DNA of 32,014 nt from NCBI GenBank assembly GCA_018883025.1, contig VEQW01000006.1:1-32014 (forward strand), written 5' to 3'. Origin of the DNA: Solirubrobacterales bacterium. Lineage in GTDB: Bacteria > Actinomycetota > Thermoleophilia > Solirubrobacterales > 70-9. The stretch's first letter is position 1. Each line of letters opens with the position of its first letter. The notes under the pieces were generated by a model. The model did not search any database, had not been told where the DNA came from, and saw nothing but the letters and a program-made list of their open reading frames with translations. This document shows, piece by piece, positions 18,371 to 27,750 of the stretch. Position numbers and translations under genes: made by a program.

Positions 18371-18418
18371 CAAGCGAGAGCCTAGGGCAGCCCCGGGGAG
18401 GCGTGAGCGCCCCTCCCC

Positions 18419-18424
18419 TATCCT
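18419..18424 (+). promoter_or_regulatory. -10-like box (TATCCT), leaderless arrangement for the MoxR gene
   Basis: 7 nt before the GTG at 18432. Confidence 0.5.
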
Positions 18425-18431
18425 TCGCGCG

Positions 18432-19349
18432 GTGACCGGCCCCGAGGCAGATTCCCCGCAAACCCCGACCGAGGTCCGAGATGCCCTGGGCGAGGCTTCC
18501 TACCTGGCGGATGAATCGGTAGCCCTCGTCGCCTTCCTCGCCCAGAGGCTGGGTCGGCCGGTACTGGTAGAAGGTCCGGCGGGGGTCGGGAAGACGGAGC
18601 TCGCCAAGGCGCTGTCGCGAGCTACCGGGCGGGAGATGATCCGCCTCCAGTGCTACGAGGGCCTCGACGAAGCCAAGTCCCTCTACGAGTGGAACTACCG
18701 CAAGCAGCTGCTCGGGATCCAGGCCCGGGCCGCCGCCGGTGACTCGGACGAAGCGAGTGCGCTGGATGAGCTCTTTGCCCCCGAGTACCTCTTGGAGCGA
18801 CCACTCCTCGAAGCGATCTCCTCTGAGGAGCCGGTGGTCCTGCTGATCGACGAGATCGACAAGACCGACCAGGAGTTCGAGGCGATGCTGCTCGAGCTGC
18901 TCTCGGACTTCCAGGTGACGATTCCCGAGCTCGGTCGGATCGAGGCCGCGACCCACCCGATCGTGGTCATCACCTCGAACGACTCGAGGGAGTTGACCGA
19001 GGCCCTCAAGCGCCGCTGCCTCTATCTCTGGATCGACTACCCGGACCCGGAACGCGAAGCCGAGATCGTCCGGCTGCACGAACCCGGAATCGATGAGCGC
19101 CTGGCCAGGCGCCTGGTCGAGGTCGTGGCGATGGTCCGCGACCTGGACCTGAGGAAACCGCCCTCGATCTCGGAGTCGATCGACTGGGCCCGGACCCTCG
19201 TCCTGCTCGGCGCAGATGACATCGACGAAGGGACCTTCAGGGAGTCGCTCTCGACGATCGTCAAGCATCGGGCCGACCTGGACCTGGTCGCCGAGAAGGT
19301 TGCCCCGGCTCTCGGTCGGGGCGAGCCGGCCGGCTCGCCCGGGGGATGA
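18432..19349 (+). CDS. MoxR family AAA+ ATPase
   Basis: GTG at 18432; RPVLVEGPAGVGKTELAKALS, LLIDEIDKTDQEFEAMLLELLSDFQVTIPELG, PIVVITSNDSRELTEALKRRCLYLWIDYPD. Confidence 0.93.
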   Translation: MTGPEADSPQTPTEVRDALGEASYLADESVALVAFLAQRLGRPVLVEGPAGVGKTELAKALSRATGREMIRLQCYEGLDEAKSLYEWNYRKQLLGIQARAAAGDSDEASALDELFAPEYLLERPLLEAISSEEPVVLLIDEIDKTDQEFEAMLLELLSDFQVTIPELGRIEAATHPIVVITSNDSRELTEALKRRCLYLWIDYPDPEREAEIVRLHEPGIDERLARRLVEVVAMVRDLDLRKPPSISESIDWARTLVLLGADDIDEGTFRESLSTIVKHRADLDLVAEKVAPALGRGEPAGSPGG

Positions 19350-20761
19350 GCACCGATCCGGACCGGGGCCCGGCCCGGATCGCGGACCGGCTGATCGAGT
19401 TCTGCGGGGCCCTGCGAGCCGAAGGTCTGGCAGTCGGGACCTCGGAGGTCCTGGACGCCTCGAACGCGCTCGAATCGATCGGCTGGGAGGATGAAGAGGG
19501 TTTCCGGGAAGCCGTGGCAGCAACCGTCGCAAAGTCCCGAGGCGATCGGGAGGTATTCGACCTCGTCTTCGACCGGTTCTTCTTCCGGGAGGCGGAGGCC
19601 GAAGCCCTCCGCCGTGAACCCGAGGTCGAGGGCCCTGAAGGCATCGGGGACGATCGTCTGGCCGACCTGTCGGTCGAAGGGCTGGCGGAGGCCGTTGCCG
19701 AGGCGATCGACTCCGGAGACGCGGGCAGGATGAACGACCTCGCTCGCCTGTCGATCGAAGTGTTTGCCAGGGACGGCGAGCGCTCGGGGGTGGTCGGAGT
19801 CGACCTCCAACGGATCCGGCGCGGCCTGGGGATCGCCCCGGGAGGGGATGGAACTGGTCCCGATCCGGAAGGCCGCCGGGAGTTCGAACGCCAGCTCCGC
19901 CGTGAGCTCGAGCGTAGGCAGATAGGGCAGCTAGGGAAGCTGCCGCCGGCCCGGCCACTCCGGGACCTCAACCGAACCCTGCCGACCCGGGGAGCGGCGG
20001 ACCTCGCACAGGTCCAGCGAGCCATATTCCGGATGAAGCGGAGGCTGGCGACGGTCGGACACGATCCCCGCAGGGGCGGAAAGGGACGGTCGATCGATTT
20101 CCGTCGAACGGCTCGGGCGTCGCTCGAGACGGGCGGAGTCCCCCTCGACCTCAGATACCGGCCCAGGCGCCCCAGGAAGCCCGAGATCTATGTCCTCTGC
20201 GACGTCTCGTCGTCGGTCAGTTCGGCCTCGACCTTCTTCCTCTCGGTGGTCCACGCACTCCATGACTCCTTCCGGCGCCTGAGGAGCTTCGTGTTCATCG
20301 AACGAATCTCCGAGGTCACGGACCTGTTCCAGTCGGAGAGGGATTTCGCCTCGATATCCGAACGGATCACCGCCCAGGGCGGGGTCGCCGACGTCTCGGG
20401 CTACACCGATTACGGCCGGGTCTGGCGGGAATTCCTGGAGGACGTCTCTAGCGACCTCGGGCCGCGCTCCACCGTGATCGTCCTGGGGGATGCCCGGACC
20501 AACGGCCGCCCCCCGGGATCGGACAGCTTCAGGGCAGTCGCCGACCGGGCCAAGCGGACCCTCTGGCTCAACCCGGAACCGGCCGCATACTGGAACTATG
20601 GGGACTCGGCGATGGCCGCCTACGCCCCATTCTGTGACGGGGTCTTCGAGTGCTGGACGACCGACCAGCTGGAGGACTTCGTCGACCTGCTCGCCCGGAC
20701 GGGTGGAGGCACCCCGTCGCTCCACCCGGCTGCCATGGCCCCGCCCCGGCCGCGGTACTGA
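19346..20761 (+). CDS. VWA domain protein, CoxE-like
   Basis: CDVSSSVSSASTFFLSVVHAL (MIDAS DxSxS) and STVIVLGDARTN; 4-nt overlap with the MoxR gene. Confidence 0.9.
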   Translation: MSTDPDRGPARIADRLIEFCGALRAEGLAVGTSEVLDASNALESIGWEDEEGFREAVAATVAKSRGDREVFDLVFDRFFFREAEAEALRREPEVEGPEGIGDDRLADLSVEGLAEAVAEAIDSGDAGRMNDLARLSIEVFARDGERSGVVGVDLQRIRRGLGIAPGGDGTGPDPEGRREFERQLRRELERRQIGQLGKLPPARPLRDLNRTLPTRGAADLAQVQRAIFRMKRRLATVGHDPRRGGKGRSIDFRRTARASLETGGVPLDLRYRPRRPRKPEIYVLCDVSSSVSSASTFFLSVVHALHDSFRRLRSFVFIERISEVTDLFQSERDFASISERITAQGGVADVSGYTDYGRVWREFLEDVSSDLGPRSTVIVLGDARTNGRPPGSDSFRAVADRAKRTLWLNPEPAAYWNYGDSAMAAYAPFCDGVFECWTTDQLEDFVDLLARTGGGTPSLHPAAMAPPRPRY

Positions 20762-20797
20762 CCGGAGCGGGCGGGCGCTCCTACACTCGGATCGGCG

Positions 20798-21583
20798 ATG
20801 ACCGCGATGGTCCAGGCAGACGGCGTCGGACGCCGATTCGGGGGGCTCGAGGTCCTCGAGGGGATCGACTTCGGGCTCGACGAGGGCGAAGTCCTATCGG
20901 TGATCGGACCGTCGGGCTGCGGGAAGTCGACCCTCCTCGGACTGATCGCCGGCCTCGACCGGCCAACCACCGGGACGATCACGGTTGGCGGGGGTACGGC
21001 TTCGGACGATCGGCTGGCCCGGTGTGCCTACATGCCCCAGGAGGACTGCCTCCTCCCCTGGTTCAGCGCGCTCGACAACGCCGCCCTGGCCCTTCGAAAC
21101 CAGGGCCGGGGCCGGAAGGTGGCCCGGGAGGAGGCATTTCCGGTGTTCGAACGGCTCGGACTCGGTGGCTTCGAGGACGCGAAGCCTGCCGAGCTGAGTG
21201 GAGGCATGCGCCAGCGGGTCGCCTTCGCCAGGACCTGGCTCGCCGGGAAGTCCGTCCTCCTGCTCGATGAGCCGCTTGCCTCGCTGGACGGCCTGACTCG
21301 TCGAAGCATGCAGGCCTGGCTCGCCCCACTCCTTGCCGGTGGCGAACGCTCAGCCGTGCTGGTCACCCACGACCTCGACGAGGCGCTCTACCTCGGTGAT
21401 CGGGTCCTGGTGCTCTCCGGGCGACCCGGACGGGTCCTGGGGATCAGGGAGGCGCCCGGGCGGGGGGAGATGGACCCGGTCGAGGCATCCGGGAGCCGGG
21501 CCTTCAGCGAGTCCCGGAACGAGTTGGCTTCGCTTCTCGAGTCGGCCTCTCCCGGCGACCAGATCGGGGGATCCCAGTCGTGA
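20798..21583 (+). CDS. ABC transporter ATP-binding protein (nitrate/sulfonate/pyrimidine-precursor type)
   Basis: GPSGCGKSTLLGLIAGLDRPTTG, LSGGMRQRVAFARTWL, LLLDEPLASLDGLTR. Confidence 0.93.
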   Translation: MTAMVQADGVGRRFGGLEVLEGIDFGLDEGEVLSVIGPSGCGKSTLLGLIAGLDRPTTGTITVGGGTASDDRLARCAYMPQEDCLLPWFSALDNAALALRNQGRGRKVAREEAFPVFERLGLGGFEDAKPAELSGGMRQRVAFARTWLAGKSVLLLDEPLASLDGLTRRSMQAWLAPLLAGGERSAVLVTHDLDEALYLGDRVLVLSGRPGRVLGIREAPGRGEMDPVEASGSRAFSESRNELASLLESASPGDQIGGSQS

Positions 21584-22338
21584 AGGCCTCCCAGATAGTG
21601 CCGCCGCTGGTCCTGGCCGTCCTCTTCCTCGCTGCGTGGCAGGTCGCAGCTGCCACCGGATTCCTCGCCGAGACCCTGGGCCTCGACCCGCTGCTCGTCC
21701 CATCCCCGTCGGAGATCGCCGCGGCCCTCTACGAAGACCGGGCGGTCCTGGCCGAGAACGCCCTGGTCACGCTCTGGGAGGTCCTGGCCGGGTTCGCGGT
21801 TGCCCTGGTGATCGGAGTAGGAGCTGCTGTCCTGCTCCACCTCCATGAGCCGCTCAGGCGGGCAACCTATCCGCTGGTCGTCGCCTCCCAGACCATCCCG
21901 GTGATCGTGATCGCACCGATCCTGGTCGTCTGGTTCGGTTACGGGATCGGACCGAAGCTGGCAGTGATCGCCCTGATCTGCTTCTTCCCGATCGCGGTCA
22001 ACACCCTCGACGGTCTCCGCTCGGTCCCGGTCCCGCTGGTCGAGATGATGCGCACGCTCGATGCCCGGAGGTCCCGGATCCTGGTCGACGTCGAACTGCC
22101 GGCCTCGCTGCCCTACCTGTTCAGCGGCGCGAAGATTGCGGTCGCCGTTGCAGTGATCGGGGCGGTCTTCGGCGAGTGGGTCGGGGCGAGCAGTGGACTC
22201 GGTTACCTGATGCTCCAGGACAACGCGCAGCTCGAGACGGCAAGGCTGTTCGCCTCGGTCTTCCTGCTTTCGGTGATCGCCCTCGTCCTGTTCGGGACTG
22301 TCGCGCTACTTGAACGCCTGTCCATCAGCTGGCGTTGA
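21580..22338 (+). CDS. ABC transporter permease (BPD_transp_1, SsuC/ThiX-like)
   Basis: Hydrophobic protein with VASQTIPVIVIAPILVVWFGYGIGPKLAVIALICFFPIAVNTLDGL and SGAKIAVAVAVIGAVFGEWVGASSGLGYLM. Confidence 0.93.
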   Translation: MKASQIVPPLVLAVLFLAAWQVAAATGFLAETLGLDPLLVPSPSEIAAALYEDRAVLAENALVTLWEVLAGFAVALVIGVGAAVLLHLHEPLRRATYPLVVASQTIPVIVIAPILVVWFGYGIGPKLAVIALICFFPIAVNTLDGLRSVPVPLVEMMRTLDARRSRILVDVELPASLPYLFSGAKIAVAVAVIGAVFGEWVGASSGLGYLMLQDNAQLETARLFASVFLLSVIALVLFGTVALLERLSISWR

Positions 22339-22393
22339 TTTTCATCCGGGGGTACGGGAAGGGGTCGATCGCCGCGGGTAGAGTCCGAGCTCG

Positions 22394-23464
22394 ATGAACC
22401 CCGGTCAAGTCCGAACCAGACGATCCCGCGCGACCGTCCCGGTCCTCGGCCTCGCACTCGCGTCGGCCACACTTCTGCTCGCCGCCTGCTCGTCCAAACC
22501 CGAGACCGTCGATCCCAGCGATCCGCAGCGGACTCCGGTCTCGGTGGCGCTCGACTGGTACGCGAACCCGGACCACGCCGGTTTCCTGGTCGCCCGGGAT
22601 GAGGGCTTCTTCGACGACGCCGGGCTGGAGGTCGACCTCCAGGAGCCGACCGACCCCTCGCTTCCACTCAAGCTGGTGGCAGCCGGGGAGGTCGACCTCG
22701 CGATCTCCTACCAGCCCGAGGTCCTGCTGGCGAGGGAGAAGGGGAGCGAAGTAGTTGCGGTCGCGTCCCTGGTCGGGCGACCGCTGACCTCGATGATCTG
22801 GCTTCCCGCTTCGAAGATCCGTTCCGCGGCCGACCTCAAGGGCAAGACGGTGAGCACGGCCGGAATCCCCTACCAGAAGGATTACCTCGAGACGATCCTG
22901 CGGCGGGCCGGAGTGAACCCGGGGACCGTCCGGACGGTTTCGGTCGGCCAGGGACTCATCCCCTCGATCATCAGCGGCCGGGCCGACGCGACCCTCGGGC
23001 CGTTCTGGAACATCGAGGGCGTCAAGCTGAAGCTCGAGGGTCGGAAGCCGACCGTCAAGCCCGTGGATCGCCTCGGCGTCCCCTCCTACGACGAACTGGT
23101 GCTGGTCGCGAACCGGAAGCGGCTGGTCGAGGATCCGACCGACATCTGCCTTTTCATCTCGGCCCTCTCCCGGGGAACGAAGGAGGCGGTAGCCCGGCCC
23201 GGCCTGGCGACTGCATCAGTGGTCGCGGCGAACCCGGCCCTTGGCCGGGACCGAAAGGCGACCCGCGCCCAGGTCGAAGCGACCCTGCCACTGCTCGCGG
23301 GCGAAGGCGGCTCCCGCCCGTTCGGCTACATGAGCTCAGTCGAGTGGCAGCGATTCACCAACTGGGCCTTCGAGAACGGAGTCCTCGAGGAGAGCCAGCG
23401 GGCGGTCGATGCCCTGAGCAACGACTACCTGCCGGGCGAATGCATCGAGTCCGGTTCGGGCTGA
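22394..23464 (+). CDS. ABC transporter substrate-binding lipoprotein, NMT1/THI5-like
   Basis: Lipobox LLLAACSSKP; VALDWYANPDHAGFLVARDEGFFDDAGLEVDL and VDLAISYQPEVLLAREKG typical of THI5-like binding proteins. Confidence 0.92.
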   Translation: MNPGQVRTRRSRATVPVLGLALASATLLLAACSSKPETVDPSDPQRTPVSVALDWYANPDHAGFLVARDEGFFDDAGLEVDLQEPTDPSLPLKLVAAGEVDLAISYQPEVLLAREKGSEVVAVASLVGRPLTSMIWLPASKIRSAADLKGKTVSTAGIPYQKDYLETILRRAGVNPGTVRTVSVGQGLIPSIISGRADATLGPFWNIEGVKLKLEGRKPTVKPVDRLGVPSYDELVLVANRKRLVEDPTDICLFISALSRGTKEAVARPGLATASVVAANPALGRDRKATRAQVEATLPLLAGEGGSRPFGYMSSVEWQRFTNWAFENGVLEESQRAVDALSNDYLPGECIESGSG

Positions 23465-23481
23465 GTCCGGCCGGAGCCGCT

Positions 23482-23835
23482 TCAGCGCCCGAGCATGTGG
23501 ATGTCGACCAGGAAGGAGCGGCTCGCGACCACGTCCGAGGAGCGGGGCTTCCGCCTCAGCCTCCTCCTTCGTGACCGGCGACTGCCGGTGGCAACCGAGC
23601 CGACTGCCCGTACTGCGGCGACCGTCGCGGCACCCGCCAAGGCACCCCCGGCAACCGCGAGGGCTGCCGTGGTCACCTCTCCCTTGATCGGCTCGCCCGG
23701 CGATCCCGGCGCTGCGTAGGGCTCTGGCATCGACGCCGGGCGGACGGGACCCTGGCTGCCCAGGTCCTCCTCGGAGACGATCTCCCCGTCGATGTCCTCC
23801 ACCTCGTCCTCGACTGCCTGTCCCTGGGACTCCAC
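23482..23835 (-). CDS. Hypothetical protein with a central Ala/Gly-rich hydrophobic segment and basic tail
   Basis: GTG at 23835 (VVESQGQAVEDEVEDIDGEIVSEEDL...TTAALAVAGGALAGAATVAAVRAVGSVATGSRRSRRRRLRRKPR...). TAGGGT box 8 nt upstream of the GTG. Confidence 0.6.
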   Translation of the reverse strand: MESQGQAVEDEVEDIDGEIVSEEDLGSQGPVRPASMPEPYAAPGSPGEPIKGEVTTAALAVAGGALAGAATVAAVRAVGSVATGSRRSRRRRLRRKPRSSDVVASRSFLVDIHMLGR

Positions 23836-23887
23836 GACCGTCAACCCTAGCGGCGCCCAACCCGCTGCCGTTGCCCGGGGGATGGCC

Positions 23888-25027
23888 CTAGACGAGCGGT
23901 TTTCCGTAAATACGGAACTTCTTACGTACCTCGCCACCCATCCCCTCGAGCGCCCGGTTCATCGGCTCGTTCGTCTCGAGGATCCAGCCGGCCTCGCCCT
24001 TCATCACGCCGTCGGGATCGGTGGTTTCGATGTGGCGTACGTACATCGCTGCGGCCGCCCCGGTCTGCTGCCACTTCTTGCGGACGCCCAGGGCGAGGAT
24101 CCGCACCGTGTCGATCTTCCTTCGCCCGAGCAGGAAGTGCAGCCAACCGAAGGGGAAGAGGCGACCCTTCATCTTCGGAAGCACCTGATTGATGTCGGGC
24201 AGGGTGAGCGCGGCGCCGACCACCTCACCGTCGTCCTTCTCGGCGATCATCGCCCAGTCCTCGTCGAGGATCACCTTGAGGAGCTTGGCGTGGAACTCGA
24301 CCTCGTCGGGGTCGAGCGGGACGAAACCCCAGTTGTCTCCCCAGGCCTCGTTGTAGACCTCGTGGAATCGGCCGATCTCGGCAGCCATGTCGGATCGGCG
24401 CATGCTCCTGATCGTGATCCCGTTGTCATCGAGGCTCTTCTGTGCCGCCTCGTGGATCGCCGGATGGAAAGCCAGGCCTTCCTTGAGGTTCCCCATCTCG
24501 AGATGCCACATCAACAGGTCGATCTCCTTGGAGAAGCCGTTCTCCTCGAACAGACGGGCGTAGTAGGGCGGGTGCCAGGGTTCGAGGATCACCGGGCGGT
24601 ACTCGAACCCCTCGATCATGATCCCGAGCTCGTCGTTGGTGGTGAAGTCCATCGGTCCGAGGGCCCGCTCCCTTCCCCGTTCGGCCAGCCAGCCCGTCGC
24701 GGCATCGAACAGCGCAGTGGCCGCCTCGGGGTCGTCCCTGCACTCGAAGAAACCGAACTGGCCGTCGTTGCCTCCCCGGTAGGCGTCCCAATTGGCATCG
24801 ATCTGGGCGCTGATCCGGCCGACCGGCTCGCCGCCGCGCTCGGCGAGGAAGAGCTCGACCTCGGCGTGGCCGAAGTAGGGGTTCTTCGAGCGATCCAGGT
24901 ACTCCATCCGCTCCCTGATCAACGGAGGGACCCAGTTCGGGTGGTCGCGATGGACGTCGAAGGGGACGCGTACGAACCGCTTCAGGTCGCGGCGCCCCCC
25001 CACCGGCCTGACGGTCACCTCCGGCAT
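23888..25027 (-). CDS. GNAT superfamily acyltransferase, long (about 380 aa, likely two-domain) type
   Basis: HPNWVPPLIRERMEYLDRSKNPYFGHAEVELFLAERGGEPVGRISAQID...FGFFECRDDPEAATALFDAATGWLAERGRERALGPMDFTTNDELGIMIEGFEYRPVILEPWHPPYYARLFEENGF; ATG at 25027. Confidence 0.88.
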   Translation of the reverse strand: MPEVTVRPVGGRRDLKRFVRVPFDVHRDHPNWVPPLIRERMEYLDRSKNPYFGHAEVELFLAERGGEPVGRISAQIDANWDAYRGGNDGQFGFFECRDDPEAATALFDAATGWLAERGRERALGPMDFTTNDELGIMIEGFEYRPVILEPWHPPYYARLFEENGFSKEIDLLMWHLEMGNLKEGLAFHPAIHEAAQKSLDDNGITIRSMRRSDMAAEIGRFHEVYNEAWGDNWGFVPLDPDEVEFHAKLLKVILDEDWAMIAEKDDGEVVGAALTLPDINQVLPKMKGRLFPFGWLHFLLGRRKIDTVRILALGVRKKWQQTGAAAAMYVRHIETTDPDGVMKGEAGWILETNEPMNRALEGMGGEVRKKFRIYGKPLV

Positions 25028-25034
25028 CGGCCGC

Positions 25035-25040
25035 AAACTA
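25035..25040 (-). promoter_or_regulatory. -10-like box (TAGTTT), leaderless arrangement for the GNAT gene
   Basis: Reverse complement of AAACTA; 7 nt before the ATG at 25027. Confidence 0.5.
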
Positions 25041-25067
25041 GCAGCCCGACCTCCGGCCCCGGAAGGG

Positions 25068-25859
25068 TCAGCCGGCCTGTTCGGCCTGGCGCAGTCCCCG
25101 GATCGCCCAGAAGCCCATCAGGGCGATCAGGCCGAAGACGACCAGGTAGGCGGTCAGGACCCCGGTCGGCTCGCCGGCCATCAGGCTCCTTGCCGCGTTC
25201 AACAGGGCGGTGATCGGGTTTACGGTGGCCACCGGCTCGATCCAACCGGTCAGGAGCTCCTTCGGGACGTAGACCGGTGCGAGGAAGAGGATGATGAAGA
25301 CCGGGAGCTGCATCAGCGGTCCTGCCGAGAGGGACCGGAACCTGAGCGCGATCCCTGCCGAGAACAGCAACGCGGCCACGTTCGAGAGCAGGGCGATCCC
25401 GTAGATGCCTGCGAGGTCGAAGCCACCGCCGGCGATCTGCATCCCTCCGGCCAGTGCCACCCCGGTAACGATCGTCCAGGTGACGATCAGTCGGGAAGCG
25501 GCCCCGATCCCGTAACCGAGGACGATCGAGCTCCGCCGCCTGGTCGCCAACATGATCCGCCTGCCCATCCCCATCTCAAAATCACCGGCGATCGAGAACC
25601 CCGCGAACACCCCGGCCAGGGTCGAGGCCTGGATCAGGATGAAGCAGAACTGGAAGGCCGTGAAGTCGTAGTAATCGAAGCTCGGGGCATCACCCACCAC
25701 CGAGAGGCCCCCGGCGAAGGCCGCCAGGAAGAAGAGCGGGAAGACCAGCGAGGGAATGAACATCGAAGGTCGGGAGTAGAGGTTGTGCAGGTACCGCCAG
25801 GCGACGCCCAGGGCCGCCGAGAGGTACCGGGTCGGGCCCGCCTCGGTGGTCTTGATCAC
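25068..25859 (-). CDS. ABC-2 type transporter permease (DrrB-like)
   Basis: GTG at 25859 (VIKTTEAGPTRYLSAALGVAWRYLHNLYSRPSMFIPSLVFPLFFLAAFAGGL...); multi-TM, ends TALLNAARSLMAGEP...; 4-nt GTGA overlap with upstream permease. Longer track ORF (to 26678) runs antiframe through the upstream gene. Confidence 0.9.
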   Translation of the reverse strand: MIKTTEAGPTRYLSAALGVAWRYLHNLYSRPSMFIPSLVFPLFFLAAFAGGLSVVGDAPSFDYYDFTAFQFCFILIQASTLAGVFAGFSIAGDFEMGMGRRIMLATRRRSSIVLGYGIGAASRLIVTWTIVTGVALAGGMQIAGGGFDLAGIYGIALLSNVAALLFSAGIALRFRSLSAGPLMQLPVFIILFLAPVYVPKELLTGWIEPVATVNPITALLNAARSLMAGEPTGVLTAYLVVFGLIALMGFWAIRGLRQAEQAG

Positions 25860-26659
25860 CTGTCCATCCTCCCCGCGAGGAGCTTCGCGGCGATCGAGAT
25901 CGTGATCAAGGCGAGGACGATCGCGATCGCGAATCCCGCGGCCAGTACCGGCGGATCCCAACCGGTGATCATCAGCGATCGGAGCGCCTCGATCAGATAG
26001 CTGACCGGGTTCAGGTCGGTGATCGTGCGAAACCAGGTGGTCTCGATCAGGTCGCGGGGCAGCGCCATCGAGCTGAAGAAGAGCAGGACGAACATAAGCG
26101 GGAACATCCCCTGGACCGCCTCGCTGGACCCCGTCTTCAGCGCCATGATCAGGCCTATCCCCCCGAAGCCGAGGGAGATGATGACGACCAGGAGGAGGAG
26201 CACGGCGACCCCGGCGGGCCCGGCTGCGAAGTCGGCGCCGAAGACCAGGCCGATCGTCAGGTAGAGAAAGGCCTGGAAGACCCCCAGCAGGGCGAGCCCG
26301 GTCAGCTGGCCGACCATCAGGGCCGACGGGCGCATCGGGGTGAGGACGAGGCGGTCGAAGAAACCGTTCTCGATGTCCTGGGAGACGGCCTGGCCGGCGT
26401 TCATCGTCGAGAAGATCGCCGACTGGATGAAGGTAAAGGCGAGTGCAAAGGTGAGATAGGAGTCGGTCGGGAATCCGGGGAGCTCGGTCGCCGAGTCGAG
26501 GCCGCCGACGTTGACCGCGAGCAGGAAGATCGGGAAGACGAGGGTCGGAACGAGGGTCGCCGGCGACCTGATCATGCGGAGGACCGAGCGGGTTGCCAGG
26601 GCCCGGATCTGGAGTCCGATCACCGGCTCGGACTGGATGGTGAGGCTCGCCCCGGTCAT
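25856..26659 (-). CDS. ABC-2 type transporter permease (DrrB-like)
   Basis: RMIRSPATLVPTLVFPIFLLAVNVGGL, DIENGFFDRLVLTPMRPSALMVGQL, LNPVSYLIEALRSLMITGW. Confidence 0.92.
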   Translation of the reverse strand: MTGASLTIQSEPVIGLQIRALATRSVLRMIRSPATLVPTLVFPIFLLAVNVGGLDSATELPGFPTDSYLTFALAFTFIQSAIFSTMNAGQAVSQDIENGFFDRLVLTPMRPSALMVGQLTGLALLGVFQAFLYLTIGLVFGADFAAGPAGVAVLLLLVVIISLGFGGIGLIMALKTGSSEAVQGMFPLMFVLLFFSSMALPRDLIETTWFRTITDLNPVSYLIEALRSLMITGWDPPVLAAGFAIAIVLALITISIAAKLLAGRMDR

Positions 26660-27645
26660 TCGTCGTCCCCCGAGTCATCCTCGCCCGGGAGCGCCTCCCC
26701 TTCCAGGTGGTGGCCGGTCTTGGCGAGGAAGACGTCGTCCAGGGTCGGTTCGTTCAGGACGAGGCTGGCCAGGCCGATCCCGGCTGCGTCCAGCTCCCTG
26801 ACAATCGCCCCGAGTTCGTCGACCCCCCGGTCGAGGCGGACCTCGACGGTCCCCTTCTCCGCCGGGAGACTCTTCCCGAACCTCTCGAGCACCGCCGCCG
26901 TGTCCTCCAGCCTTCCCGGATCGGACGGAGCCACCACGACGCTGGGCCTGCCGATCTCGCTCTTCAGCTCCGCCGGTGTCCCCTCGGCGACGATCCGGCC
27001 CGCATCGATGATTCCCACCCGATTCGCCAGGTGGTCGGCCTCCTCCAGGTACTGAGTGGTGAGGAAGACCGTCACCCCCTCCTCGCCCGAGAGTCGTTCG
27101 ACCTCCTCCCACAGGGCAGATCTGCTCTGGGGATCGAGGCCGGTGGTCGGCTCGTCGAGGAAGAGGACCCTCGGCCAGTGGACCAGGGCCAGGGCGAGGT
27201 CGAGCCGGCGCTTCATCCCGCCCGAGTAGCCACCGACCTTCCGGTCTGCCGCCTCTTCGAGGCCGACCCGCTCGATCAGCTCGTCTCCCCTCGACACCCG
27301 CTCGGCATGGGGCAGGCCCTGGAGGGCGGTCTGGAGGCGCATGTGCTCACGGGCCGTCAGGTGAGGGTCGAGCGCCGCTTCCTGCAGGGCGGCCCCGATC
27401 ACGCCCCGGACCGCCGGGCCCTGGTCGACCACGTCGAAACCGCCGACTGTCGCCTTTCCCGACGTAGGCGGGAGCAGGGTGGTGAGGATGTGGACGGTCG
27501 TCGACTTGCCGGCTCCGTTCGGACCGAGGAAACCGTAGATCTCGCCCGGTTCGACGGCCAGGGAGATCCCGTCGACCGCGCGGGGACCGTTCCGGAACTC
27601 CCGGACCAGGTCTTCCGCGGTTATGCCTTCGTCGGCTGCACTCAT
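26656..27645 (-). CDS. ABC transporter ATP-binding protein (DrrA/daunorubicin-resistance type)
   Basis: ATG at 27645 preceded by SD GGAGGACAGA; GFLGPNGAGKSTTVHILTTLLPPTSG, YSGGMKRRLDLALALVHWPRVLFLDEPTTGLDPQSR. Confidence 0.95.
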   Translation of the reverse strand: MSAADEGITAEDLVREFRNGPRAVDGISLAVEPGEIYGFLGPNGAGKSTTVHILTTLLPPTSGKATVGGFDVVDQGPAVRGVIGAALQEAALDPHLTAREHMRLQTALQGLPHAERVSRGDELIERVGLEEAADRKVGGYSGGMKRRLDLALALVHWPRVLFLDEPTTGLDPQSRSALWEEVERLSGEEGVTVFLTTQYLEEADHLANRVGIIDAGRIVAEGTPAELKSEIGRPSVVVAPSDPGRLEDTAAVLERFGKSLPAEKGTVEVRLDRGVDELGAIVRELDAAGIGLASLVLNEPTLDDVFLAKTGHHLEGEALPGEDDSGDDE

Positions 27646-27729
27646 TCTGTCCTCCGTCCACTGCCCGCCCCTTGCCGCCCGGGCGGGCTCCCCCCCAAAA
27701 CGGCTAGTGCGGACGAGACGCCGAATCCG

Positions 27730-27750
27730 GTCCGGAAAAGCCTTCCGGAC
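27730..27750. repeat. Inverted repeat in the divergent DrrA-like / alpha-oxoamine synthase intergenic region
   Basis: GTCCGGAA (27730-27737) AAGCC TTCCGGAC (27743-27750): perfect 8-bp arms, 5-nt spacer. Confidence 0.6.

Noticed and set aside
18246-19958. 570-aa minus-strand ORF opposite the MoxR/VWA genes
   Set aside because: Pro/Arg-rich shadow ORF with no recognisable domain.
20762-20797. Possible TPP riboswitch before the NMT1/THI5-type importer
   Set aside because: The gap is 36 nt, too short, and no CTGAGA-type conserved core is visible.
23792-25213. 473-aa plus-strand ORF opposite the GNAT gene
   Set aside because: Shadow ORF without motifs.
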